Shown piece after piece: positions 36,105-45,623 of a stretch of 64,000 nucleotides of DNA (within the stretch, counting starts at the first letter, position 1; every line of letters begins with the position of its first letter). Both the position numbers and the translations under genes were made by a program. Source of the DNA: Mermis nigrescens (taxonomy: Eukaryota > Nematoda > Enoplea > Mermithida > Mermithidae); NCBI GenBank assembly GCA_036768485.1, contig JAVLUZ010000142.1, positions 2,303,259-2,367,258 of the forward strand, written 5' to 3'. The notes beneath the pieces are model-generated. The model saw only the letters and a program-made list of their open reading frames with translations. It searched no databases and was not told where the DNA came from.

Positions 36105-36695
36105 ATATTTTTGTCAAGTTGTGAAATATTTTTGTCACGTTGTGAAATATTTTTGTCACGTTGTGGAAATTTTTTTGTCAAGTTGTGGAAATTTTTTGTC
36201 AAATTGTGAAAATTTTTTGTCAAGTTGTGAAAATTTTTTTGTCAAGTTGTGAAAATTTTTTGTCACGTTGTGAAAATTTTTTGTCAAGTTGTGGAAATTT
36301 TTTGTCAAGTTGTGAAATATTTTTACGTGCTTAAGCATAGTACTTTTGTCATGTTGTGAATTTTTTTTGTCAAGTTGTGAAAATTTTTTGTCAAGTTGTG
36401 AAAATTTTTTGTCAAGTTGTGAAATAATTTTGTCAAGTTGTGTAAAGTTTTTGTCAAGTTGTGAAATATTTTTGTCAAGTTGTGGAAATTTTTTGTCAAA
36501 TTGTGAAAATTTTTTGTCAAGTTGTGAAAATTTCTTTGTCAAGTTGTGAAAATTTTTTGTCAAGTTGTGGAAATTTTTTGTCACGTTGTGGAAATTTTTT
36601 GTCAAGTTGTGGAAATTTTTTGTCAAGTTGTGAAATATTTTTGTCAAGGTGTGAAATATTTTTGTAATGTTGCGAAATATTTTTGTAAAATTTTT
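36105..36695. repeat. 21-22 bp minisatellite, left arm (about 27 units)
   Basis: The unit is TTTTTTGTCAAGTTGTGAAA with variants such as TCACGTTGTGG. A unique 25-bp word (acgtgcttaagcatagtac) interrupts it near 36325. ORFs of KNFHNLT or NFLSSCE type are read-through of this array, not protein. Confidence 0.9.
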
Positions 36696-36949
36696 ATATT
36701 TTGCCGAAAGTATGCAGTTTTACGAGTTTTTTACCAAAATTATAGAAATCCATCAATAAGACAAAAAAACAGAAAAAAAGAAAAAACGTAGACCCTAGGC
36801 TGATTGGCGATTTCTGGCGCAGGGCCAAGTTGGTCCAATCGGGACCGCTTTCTAACACATCTAGAAAGATATCCGTCGGCGGTCTTCTCCAGCCAGCAGC
36901 TGAGGGCTTTTTCCCGTCCGATCTAACGCTGGCAGACGCTGTCTCTATT

Positions 36950-37560
36950 TCCTCGGCTACTTGAGTGCGAGAATTACGAATACATAAATACATAATTATT
37001 AAAAAATTAAAAAAGCAAAAATCGAGGCAGCGGCGATGACGGGTGTCCAGTTGGGGCGTTTTTGGGGGGTCTGGCCGGTGAAAACCATTGTAACCATACG
37101 TGGGCAGCAAAAAAATTCTGGGGGGGTGCAAGATAAATGGCCTTAAAAATGGTGGTAGGGCAATAAAAACACCATTTTTCGACGTTTCTCATCAAGCACT
37201 ATCCATTGGCATCAAAAAATTGATGAAAAAACGAAAAAAATTTTCAAAAATTGAATTCTGGGGGGGTATTTTGGTTTCTGGGGGGTTGCATACCCCCCAA
37301 ACCCCCCACGCCCAGGTGTGATTGTAACTAGTGATTTCGGGGCAGTGGAGATGGGTTGAGCAGTGGTGTGGGTGTAAATTGGGCCCGTTGTTGTTGATGA
37401 TGGAGCATTGCTTGTTGAAAACTGGGTGGAAAATTGGGTAATTGTGGAACTTAAATCAAAATGTTTATCAATTTTTCAATAAGCACCGAATCATTTTTTC
37501 TTACTTTTTTGTATGTAGGTTGTTGGGATCGCGGTGTTGAGGCCACAGCAGGTTGATTGT
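36950..37560 (-). pseudogene. left-arm stalk/transmembrane gene remnant, interrupted by a MITE
   Basis: This is the inverted partner of the right-arm segment at 41260-41694. On the minus strand it reads a Ser/Thr-rich stretch (SSTITQFSTQFSTSNAPSS) down to a MITE at 37095-37320, and past it a cytoplasmic-like tail (EEIETASASVRSDGKKPSA) ending near 36790. The tail lacks four codons present in the right arm (TNDLP region). It cannot be read as one frame: the hydrophobic part and the tail are in different frames, as in the right arm. I treat it as a broken copy. Confidence 0.4.
37095..37320 (+). mobile_element. MITE family A in left arm only, 226 bp
   Basis: The ends are CATACGTGGGCAGC and CACGCCCAGGTGTG, with perfect 8-bp duplication ATTGTAAC (37087-37094, 37321-37328). 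The right arm has the empty site ATTGTAAT (minus strand of 41396-41403). The insertion therefore followed formation of the two arms, or it left the right arm cleanly. Confidence 0.92.
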
Positions 37561-37671
37561 AGTGTTACTAGGCTGGTAAAAAAAGATGTTCGAGATGAAA
37601 GCATGGGATCCGAACTGTTGCACCGGGGTGGTGGGGGTGTAAACCAGGTTTGTAAAGATATCGTTGATCAT

Positions 37672-37875
37672 CTAAAAACGACGTTTTTGCAGTATTTTAA
37701 CATTTTTACGAATCGGAAAACTTTTTACTTGGCCGCCATCGTCAAACGTATACCAATCAGGAGAAATTTCACATAGTAGCGATTTTTCGGGTATATTGCA
37801 CGAGCAATAAGCGCATAAATTGCATAAAATAGGTTGGAAATAAATTAAAATCGACAAAAGCGACAAAAATCGCAT
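37672..37875 (-). CDS. left-arm copy of a small signal-peptide ORF
   Basis: 67 codons starting MRFLSLLSILIYFQPILC, a good signal peptide or anchor, then CAYCSCN, a Cys-rich start and DWYTFDDGGQ. It differs from the right-arm copy at three residues. It may be a 5' exon: a GTAAAA donor follows GGCCAA in both copies. The function is unknown. Confidence 0.4.
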   Translation of the reverse strand: MRFLSLLSILIYFQPILCNLCAYCSCNIPEKSLLCEISPDWYTFDDGGQVKSFPIRKNVKILQKRRF

Positions 37876-37907
37876 TTTTTTATGATGTTATCTAAATGAC
37901 TGACAAG

Positions 37908-38171
37908 CACACCTGGGCGTGGGGGTTTGGGGGGTACGCAGCCCCCCCAGAAACCAAAATACCCCCCCCCCCAGAAATCAAAATACCCCCCAGAATTGAA
38001 TTTTTGAAAATTTTCTTCGTTTTTTTCGCAATTTTTTGATGCCAATGGATAGTGCTCGATGAGAAACGTCGATAAATGGTGTTTTTATTGCCATACCACC
38101 ATTTTTAAGGCCATTTTTTGACTTTCAAAAATCTTGCACCCCCCCCAGAATTTTCTTGCTGCCCACGTATG
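37908..38171 (-). mobile_element. MITE family A shared by both arms, left copy
   Basis: It is flanked by CTGACAAG on both sides (37900-37907, 38172-38179). The same insertion with the same duplication is in the right arm at 40562-40817, so it predates the doubling of the arms. Confidence 0.92.
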
Positions 38172-38512
38172 CTGACAAGGCGTCCCCCCACGCTTCCCTT
38201 TACGCGTATTAAATAAGTATGTGACGTATATACCCATATAATCACAGCAAGAACACCCAAATTTTCAGTCAATGTTTTATTTCGGAAAATTACGCCATTA
38301 CGTTACGTAATTTCAAACCATCGTGATCGATACAATTAATAAATGCCCAAAAAGGGCCATTTTTCCGTCGTGTCAACAATCATTCCCAGTATTCACATCG
38401 ATTGTAATACGGCAAAATAAAATCTTGAAAATCTAAATCGATCTTAAAACCTCTAGCTGGCGCGAAGAGAAATTAATAATAAAGTTTTGTGTTATGTACG
38501 TGTTAAGGAATT

Positions 38513-38850
38513 CTAAAAAATCATCCTACGCGTAAAGTAATGTCTAAACTCTTCCGAAAAACTTATAGTCAACTCATTTAAACGCGTAAAATTTTCGAAA
38601 CTTGAGATAAGATTCCGAACGTCAAAGAATGCGTCGAAGCTACGTAGCTGGATTTCGAGCGGATTCAAAATTCTACCCCAACGTACGATTGTGTCCGTTA
38701 GGAAAACGAATTTTTCGTCCAAATGGATTTGTCTCTGGCCTGTCGTTTCAGGGAAAGCTTTATTATTCGTCGTACGTACATAGTTGCTGTTCCGATTTTT
38801 GAAACCTCTAATGAGTTGAGGTCGGTTTAAAAAATTTTAAGATTTTTCAA
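38513..38850 (-). CDS. left-arm ORF, unrecognised
   Basis: The frame is open from a possible acceptor (ctcattag, near 38812) through NNKAFPETTGQRQIHLDEKF and WGRILNPLEIQLRSFDAF to a stop at 38513; the first ATG-led part is 38722-38513. Its composition is protein-like and mildly leucine-repeat-like, but I recognise no family. The right arm copy is broken by an extra A and a ~50-bp insertion. This could be an exon of a gene on the minus strand that also uses the spacer ORF. Confidence 0.35.
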
Positions 38851-39208
38851 TAAAAATTACCGGTGAGTTTGACGAATTCGAGGTTGATTAGTCGAAGTAA
38901 GGAACGTAATTTTGTGTCCGTAATATATCCCTTAATTTCGACAACCTCAATATATTCAATATTTACCGACCATATGTAATCAGTCGATATAAGTCTGAAC
39001 AAACGGCCATACAGACTATTTAGGAAACAGGCCTAATAAGGGTTAAAATCATTACTTGAACATTAAGCGGAAGAGAAATCATGATGACCGTTGATGATAT
39101 CGAGTCGAATGAACTGTTTATGAAAGAAAGAAAAACATGCCTGCATACGTGTGTAACTCGTTCCGGAACGGGCTCCGGTGTCTTTCACTAGTGCATAGAT
39201 TGTCCATA

Positions 39209-39451
39209 TTATAATCGTTTTTCCTTGCCACACGTTTGATCGAACCAGTATCCATTACATAGAGTCTGATTTATCAAATATTTAAGCTTCGCCTTGTCAA
39301 TATGAAAAAAATCGGGTGGTATAGATTGAGACTTGAGCGATTTTAAGAATGATTTTCGCTCAACATGCTTAGCTATATGATACTTATACGTTATTTCGCT
39401 TAAATATGCTCCGTGATTATAGTCACCCCACAAAACGACCGGAGAATTCAT
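39209..39451 (-). CDS. ORF in the palindrome spacer, unrecognised
   Basis: 80 codons, almost all in the single-copy 231-bp spacer, starting just inside the right boundary and ending in the left arm. The residues include VVLWGDYNHGAYLSEI, a Lys/Phe-rich middle and INQTLCNGYWFDQTC with two Cys and a possible N-glycosylation site. No family is recognised. The fact that the spacer is nearly all open in one frame suggests it may code, but 80 codons can occur by chance. Confidence 0.35.
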   Translation of the reverse strand: MNSPVVLWGDYNHGAYLSEITYKYHIAKHVERKSFLKSLKSQSIPPDFFHIDKAKLKYLINQTLCNGYWFDQTCGKEKRL

Positions 39452-40561
39452 GTTTATAAGGAAAAACGATTATAATATGGACAATCTATGCACTAGTGAA
39501 AGACACCGGAGCCCGTTCCGGAACGAGTTAAACACGTATGCAGGCATGTTTTTCTTTCTTTCATAAACAGTTCATTCGACTCGATATCATCAACGGTCAT
39601 CATGATTTCTCTTCCGCTTAATGTTCAAGTAATGATTTTAACCCTTATTAGGCCTGTTTCCTAAATAGTCTGTATGGCCGTTTGTTCAGACTTATATCGA
39701 CTGATTACATATACTAGTCGGTAAATATTAAATATATTGAGGTTGTCGAAATTAAGGGATATGTTACGGACACAAAATTACGTTCCTTACTTCGACTAAT
39801 CAACCCCGAATTCGTCAAACTCACGGGTAATTTTTATTGAGTAATGTTCTCTTAAAATTTTTTAAACCGACCCCAACTCATTAGAGGTTTCAAAAATCGG
39901 AACAGCAACTATGTACGTACGACGAATAATAAAGCTTTTCCTGAAACGACAGGCCAGAGACAAATCCATTTGGACGAAAAAATTCGTTTTCCTAACGGTT
40001 TATTACCCTACGATATAAATAAATTTATATACAAGATTTTAATTACACAATCGTACGTTGGGGTAGAATTTTGAATCCGCTCGAAATCCAGCTACGTAGC
40101 TTCGACGCATTCTTTGACGTTCGTAATCTTGTCTCAAGTTTCGAAAATTTTACGCGTTTAAATGAGTTGACTATAAGTTTTTCGGAAGAGTTTAGACATT
40201 ACTTTACGCGTAGGATGATTTTTTAGAATTCCTTAACACGTACATAACACAAAACTTTATAATTTCTCTTCGCGCCAGCTAGGGTTTTAAGATCGATTTA
40301 GATTTTCAAGATTTTATTTTGCCGTATTACAATCGATGTGAATACTGGGAATTATTGTTGACACGACGGAAAAATGACCCTTTTTGGGCATTTATTAATT
40401 GTATCGATCACGATGGTTTGAAATTACGTAACGTAATGGCGTAATTTTCCGAAATAAAACATTGACTGAAAATTTGGGTGTTCTTGCTGTGATTATATGG
40501 GTATATACGTCACATACTTATTTAATACGCGTAAAGGGAAGCGTGGGGGACGCCTTGTCAG

Positions 40562-40817
40562 CATACGTGGGCAGCAAGAAAATTCTGGGGTGCAAGATTT
40601 TTTGAAAGTCAAAAAATGGCCTTAAAAATGGTGGTATGGCAATAAAAACACCATTTATCGACGTTTCTCATCGAGCACTATCCATTGGCATCAAAAAATT
40701 GCGAAAAAAACGAAGAAAATTTTCAAAAATTGAATTCTGGGGGTATTTTTATTTCTGGGGGGTATTCTGGTTTCTGGGGGTTGCGTACCCCCCCCCTAAC
40801 GCCCACGCCCAGGTGTG
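40562..40817 (+). mobile_element. MITE family A shared by both arms, right copy
   Basis: It is flanked by CTTGTCAG on both sides (40554-40561, 40818-40825), the inverse of the left-arm duplication. It is 256 bp long and ends 33 bp before the signal-peptide ORF. Confidence 0.92.
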
Positions 40818-40849
40818 CTTGTCAGTCATTTAGATAACATCATAAAAAA

Positions 40850-41053
40850 ATGCGATTTTTGTCGCTTTTGTCGATTTTAATTTATTTCCAACCTATTTTA
40901 TGCAATTTATGCGCTTATTGCTCGAGCAATATACCCGAAAAATCGCTACTATGTGAAATTACTCCTGATTGGTATACGTTTGACGATGGCGGCCAAGTAA
41001 AAAGTTTTCCGATTCCTAAAAATGTTAAAATACTGCAAAAACGTCGTTTTTAG
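40850..41053 (+). CDS. right-arm copy of the signal-peptide ORF
   Basis: 67 codons with an N-terminal hydrophobic leader (residues 2-18) and a Cys-rich start (CNLCAYC). After the TAG stop the same frame continues open for about 59 codons. This fits either a short secreted protein or a 5' exon spliced at GGCCAA|GTAAAA (40991/40992). About 270 bp further on is the Ser/Thr-rich stalk and hydrophobic segment, so together they could be signal, ectodomain stalk and membrane anchor of one protein. That reconstruction is inference. Confidence 0.42.
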   Translation: MRFLSLLSILIYFQPILCNLCAYCSSNIPEKSLLCEITPDWYTFDDGGQVKSFPIPKNVKILQKRRF

Positions 41054-41259
41054 ATGATCAACGATATCTTTACAAACCTGGTTTACACACCCCCACCCCG
41101 GTGCAACAGTTCGGATCCCATGCTTTCATCTCGAACATCTTTTTTTACCAGCCTAGTAACACTACAATCAACCTGCTGGGGCCTCAACACCGCGATCCCA
41201 ACAACCTGCATACAAAGAAGTAAGAAAAAATGATTCGGTGCTTATTGAAAAATTGATAA

Positions 41260-41694
41260 ACATTTTGATTTAAGTTCCACAACTACCCAATTTTCCACCC
41301 AGTTTTCAACAAGCAATGCTCCATCATCAACAATAACGGGCCCAATTTACACCCAGACCACTGCTCAACTTATCTCCACTGCCCCGAAATCACTAATTAC
41401 AATGGTTTTCACCGGCCAGACCGCCCAAAAACGCCCCAACTGGACACCCGTCATCGCCACTGCCTCGATTTTTGCTTTTTTAATTTTTTAATAATTATGT
41501 ATTTATGTATTCGTAATTCTCGCACTAACGATTTGCCTCAAGTAGCCGAGGAAATAGAGACAGCGTCTGTCAGCGTTAGATCGGACGGAAAAAAGCCCTC
41601 AGCTGCTGGCTGGAGAAGACCGCCGACGGATTTCTTTCTAGATGTGTTAGAAAGCGGTCCCAATTGGACCAACTTGGCCCTGCGCCAGAAATAG
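41260..41694 (+). CDS. right-arm Ser/Thr-rich stalk, hydrophobic segment and tail
   Basis: One frame reads a mucin-like stretch (STTTQFSTQFSTSNAPSS..) and then a hydrophobic WTPVIATASIFAFLIF ending in a stop. The +1 frame, opening in the same T-rich tract, continues as LIIMYLCIRNSR and a polar tail (AEEIETASVSVRSDGKKP..) to 41694. The switch at gatttttgcttttttaattttt is the same in both arms. Possible readings are an old frameshifted membrane-protein gene, a programmed or sequencing frameshift in the T run, or chance. No family is recognised. Confidence 0.35.
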
Positions 41695-41811
41695 CCAATC
41701 AGCCTAGGGTCTACGTTTTTTCTTTTTTTCTGTTTTTTTGTCTTATTTATGGATTTCTATAATTTTGGTAAAAAACTCGTAAAACTGCATACTTTCAGCA
41801 AAATATAAAAA

Positions 41812-42236
41812 TTTTACAAAAATATTTCGCAACATTACAAAAATATTTCACACCTTGACAAAAATATTTCACAACTTGACAAAAAATTTCCACAACTTGA
41901 CAAAAAATGTCCACAACGTGGCAAAACATTTCCACAACTTGACAAAAAATTTTCACAACTTGACAAAAATATTTCACAATTTGACAAAAAATTTTCACAA
42001 CTTGACAAAAAATTTCCATAACTTGACAAAAAATTTTCACAACGTGACAAAAAATTTTCACAACTTGACAAAAAAAATTTCACAACTTGACAAAAAATTT
42101 TCACAACTTGACAAAAAATTTTCACAATTTAACAAAAAATTTCCACAACTTGACAAAAAAATTTCCACAACGTGACAAAAATATTTCACAACGTGACAAA
42201 AATATTTCACAACTTGACAAAAATATATCAATAATT
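41812..42236. repeat. 21-22 bp minisatellite, right arm (about 19 units)
   Basis: This is the inverse of the left-arm array (TTTCACAACTTGACAAAAAA). It is shorter by about 165 bp and lacks the interrupting unique word. ORFs on both strands here are artefacts of the array. Confidence 0.9.
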
Positions 42237-42264
42237 GTTTTTAAACGGCAAAGTTTTCGGTAGT

Positions 42265-42675
42265 ATGCAGGCCCATGCAAATGAGTGGAGAGATGAGACG
42301 AACACCTATGAGAGGGGACCTAAATGGAAAAGTTCCTGGGAAATAATAAAAATTAAAATTTTTTGCGGCAATGACTGTCAATTTATGCCTATTTTTGAGG
42401 CTGAAGGTCGACCCCCAGAACCGTACTGCTTCGCATCTACGGATAAGATGCTCATAAATCCTCAAAATCACTTGAAATTACTGCGAATTTTTTCATGTTC
42501 AACCTGCGACGATTTGTCATATCGTATTTCTCAAACGAAACAGATCACGTTTGCGGCATATCCGATATATTCGCTGATCTATATGGCTGCCTCGTTCATT
42601 TTTATTGTAATTTTTAGCAAAATTAGTTGTACATCATTCGTGACTTGTTGTGTACGTGCTTTCTTCGAACAGTAA
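42265..42675 (+). CDS. right-arm ORF, 136 codons, unrecognised
   Basis: It starts at ATG 42265 (an upstream TTG-led extension is not needed). It reads MQAHANEWRDETNTYERGPK, then NDCQFMPIFEAEGRPP, CSTCDDLSYRI and a hydrophobic C-terminal segment AAYPIYSLIYMAASFIFIVI, ending CVRAFFEQ. In the left arm the codon CGA within EGRPP is TGA, so only the second half (35656-35883) is open there. This is the longest arm ORF that differs by a clean stop between arms. The function is unknown. Confidence 0.4.
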   Translation: MQAHANEWRDETNTYERGPKWKSSWEIIKIKIFCGNDCQFMPIFEAEGRPPEPYCFASTDKMLINPQNHLKLLRIFSCSTCDDLSYRISQTKQITFAAYPIYSLIYMAASFIFIVIFSKISCTSFVTCCVRAFFEQ

Positions 42676-42815
42676 ATAATACATACAAGACATGCACGAG
42701 GGGGCATCTCGGCAAGGAAAATTTCTAGATAAAATAGGGTGAAAATCGGAAAAATGCTTGACCAGATACATAATTTTTATACAGGCACGTAGATCTGCGG
42801 GAATGGGGTCCTGAC

Positions 42816-43067
42816 CATACGTGGGCAGCAAGAAAATTCTGGGGGGGGGTGCAAGATTTTTTTGAAGGTCGAAAAATGGCCTTAAAAATGGTGGTATGGC
42901 GATAAAAACACCATTTTTCGACGTTCCTCATCAAGCACTATCCATTGGCATCAAAAAATTGCGAAAAAAACGAAAAAAATTTTCAAAAATTGAATTCTGG
43001 GGGGTATTTTGATTTCTGGGGGGGTATTTTGGTTTCTGGGGGTGCATACCCCCCACGCCCAGGTGTG
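42816..43067 (+). mobile_element. MITE family A in right arm, footprint partner in left arm, 252 bp
   Basis: It has perfect 8-bp duplication GTCCTGAC (42808-42815, 43068-43075). It sits inside the right-arm copy of MITE C. The left arm has GTCCTGCCTGAC at this position. Confidence 0.93.
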
Positions 43068-43117
43068 GTCCTGACCCCCCAAAATTCAGAAAAATCGGAC
43101 TTTTTAAACATTGTTTC

Positions 43118-43387
43118 GTGCTATTTTTGGGCTTAGTCCTCCCAAATCAGTGCTGGTCAAGTAGGACGGCCAGCCACGTACCTGTTTTATGCATTTTTGG
43201 CACACCAGCTGATACCCCTAGATCGACCATGCAACCTGAGGAACAACACTGCAAGATAGACCATGCTATAACAGGCGGCGCTGTGGGAGCCCCTCCCCTT
43301 ATACACCCCTCCTTTCCCGTGTTCTTTAACGTTGCTCCCTCAGCTTACCTCAGGGAGCAGATTTTTACGTCATCGCCTATGTTATAA
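43118..43387 (+). other. outer-arm ORF, probably not a gene
   Basis: 89 codons, nearly identical to the inverse ORF at 35200-35469. It overlaps the edge of MITE C, has no motif, and has codons that look random. It is listed only because it is conserved in both arms. Confidence 0.2.
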
Positions 43388-43440
43388 CACAGCCTATCCT
43401 ACAGCGTTGCACCCCAGGCTGCCAGCCAATACTACTAATA

Positions 43441-44183
43441 ATACTTTATTGTTACTTTTATCCATTAGCATCGAATAAATTACAGAAAAAATTCAAAAAA
43501 TTGAACTCTGCGAGGTTTCAAGCTTCTGGGGTCCAAGTAAATCCTCCATGATTGGATTGTAATTACGATCTTTTTGGGGTCTGATTGTAGGGGGTGAGTT
43601 GTGTGAGGGCGAGATGTGGGGGGCGAGTTATGGGAGGTCGAGTTGTGTGGAAGCGAGTTGTGGAGGAGGCGACTTGTGGAGGGGGCGACTTGTGGAGGGG
43701 CTGATTGTGTGGGAGCGAGTTGTGGTTGGGGGCGAGTTGTGGAGAGGGCGAATTATCCACAAACCACTTTGAGATAAGCACTTTTCAACGCTTACATTCC
43801 TGAAACGATTTCATCCTGCGTTTAGGTCAAATGAAGCGCAGATTTTGGCTGTTCAGTTGTTGATTGTGACTCAAATGAGTGGAAAAATTGATGTTTTGAC
43901 CGGATTGATTTTTTAAGCGTCTTTAAAATGCATTCATGTATCCTAGAATAGATAGAAATTTTAATCCGAAAGTAATCGTGCTTAATTTCAGCCAATCGCT
44001 TTTTCTAGAATTAACGATTTCACTTTTGTATCCCATAAGGTAGCCAGTTTTTTATTCTTTTTCTGGGTTGAGGGAACAATAAAGAGCTAAAACTTTCCAA
44101 TTAGATACCAGCAGTTAATAAAAAGAAAAGCCATTTCGTTATTAGTAAAATTGTGCTGCACCGGCGTTGTGCTCCAGCGCCTA
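43441..44183. other. no gene seen; G-rich GAGTTGTGG tandem
   Basis: About 43590-43750 contains roughly ten diverged copies of GGGCGAGTTGTGGA. A short decayed family A-like piece (GAACTCTG..TTCTGGGG) lies near 43500. No exon is supported, and I specifically looked for GT14 C-terminal residues. Confidence 0.5.
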
Positions 44184-44191
44184 CACCGGAC

Positions 44192-44305
44192 CATACATAG
44201 TCAGGAACCAAATTCTGGGGGTGCGATGGTGAAAAAATGCCAAAAGAAGTACCAAAAATTTAATTCTGGGTTCTAACGGATGCGAATCCCCTACACCCTT
44301 GTGTG
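44192..44305 (+). mobile_element. MITE family A, short form, 114 bp
   Basis: It starts CATACATAGTCAGG and ends CCCTTGTGTG, with perfect 8-bp duplication CACCGGAC (44184-44191, 44306-44313). It keeps TTCTGGGGGTGCGA and AATTTAATTCTGGG. Confidence 0.85.
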
Positions 44306-44313
44306 CACCGGAC

Positions 44314-45623
44314 CGATATTGACCCAGTGATGGCCCTGCAAGTATTTGAACTTGGAAAAAAGAACAAATTATGAATAATTTTTCAAGTCGAAACTAAAAA
44401 AAACGTCGATCACTGACTGATGAAAATATTGAATGAAAGACTCAAAGTTACTTTGACTGGTTTTACTTTTAGGATTTATTTAATCTTAATAACACGTCTT
44501 TTTGCTTGCCTAAAGGTAATTCATTGTCTAGAAAACAAAACAGAAGACTATGTCTACTTTAAAAAAATTCGAACAATATCTTTCTGCTTTTGACTAGACA
44601 CGAGCAGAGGTTTTCTACGCTTAAATTTACAATTTTATTTTAGTGGACTGCAGCATTCGTTCAGATTTGCCACAAGTTGCTTCGAAAGCACTTGACCCGA
44701 TGATTTGGGGCTTAAAAAACGCCCTATTAAGCGTAGGCAAGCATATTTGCTCAGTGGTTCACGCCGTACACGTATCAGGGGGTTTGATGAATCCTCCTCC
44801 CAAACTTGGACGTCCCCATCCCCCAGAGTCAGAAAATTTACGATCCCTCTCACGATTTTCGGAAAAATAATTTGCGTGCGTTTTTTTACCATCTTTGAGT
44901 ATTTTTGGCCGTTTCTGGCTAAAAATCAAAGATGATTCACACCTCACCCCCTAAAAATAAATAAGGGCCCTAGCCAAAATTTCGAGCCGTTACATTTGGG
45001 TATATATGGTTCATGCTGTATAATTTTTATGAAGATTAGTCATATCGAGAGCCTACAAAACAACTGATGGTCAGTTGCAAGGGCTGGTTTAAAGGGGGTG
45101 CCTCCCCTGTCAATCAGGACACATTTGCTGGAATTGTGTTTCCTAATGACTCTAGCCATCATCTATCAGATTCATTAATTGTTTTCATTGAGTACTCATC
45201 AATGATGATTATTGACTTTCTTGGCAATCTAGAAGTCTTGTTCTTTTGCTCCAGTTATGCACTATAAATCTTTTGCGTTTTTACAAAGAATTCTTGAACA
45301 ACGTATTCGCACACTTTCTCTGCTTTAGTAGCATTGTACATATTTCACTCCTTGCGGAATACATGGAAAGGATCTACCATTTTAGTGATCTGGCTATGCT
45401 TTAAAATGATTTTTCAAGTAGTGTGTGCACAAAACATCATCTAAGGAGACTGTAAATTATGTATTTTTTCACAGGAAAATTCCAGAAATTTCAGAATTTT
45501 ATAGGAAAACTTTTTAGGGCCAGAAACAATTCTACTTACAAGAAAATAGCGAAAAAACGTTATTTTGCGCATTATGAATGGATTTCTAGGACCATTTTAC
45601 AGTTCGTTGGGATACCTACCACA
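44314..45623. other. no gene seen; decayed repeat near 44790-45000
   Basis: The part with ctccccccagagtcagaaaattta resembles family B interiors. ORFs on both strands here overlap each other and have no motif. Confidence 0.4.

Larger units (their letters stand above)
35149..43440. repeat. giant 8.3-kb palindrome (two ~4-kb arms, 231-bp spacer)
   Basis: The left arm is 35149-39226 and the right arm 39458-43440. The outer ends read GGCTGGCAGCCTGGGGTGCA and its inverse; the inner ends are CGTTTTTCCTT and AAGGAAAAACG. Every landmark in one arm has an inverted partner in the other, with scattered substitutions and indels. The differences include a 50-bp insertion near 40000 in the right arm, minisatellite length, and MITE content. 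No convincing target duplication was found at the outer edges. It may be an inverted duplication or a very large fold-back element. Confidence 0.92.

Noticed and set aside
36105..36695. Long ORFs of the type KNFHNLT or NFLSSCE on both strands, as repeat proteins
   Set aside because: They are simply the 21-22 bp minisatellite read in several frames on both strands; no start context, splice signals or non-repeat sequence supports a gene.
35149..43440. Sequencing or library fold-back artefact
   Set aside because: Arms differ by substitutions, indels, MITE presence and minisatellite length, and have a unique 231-bp spacer. An artefact would give near-identical arms.
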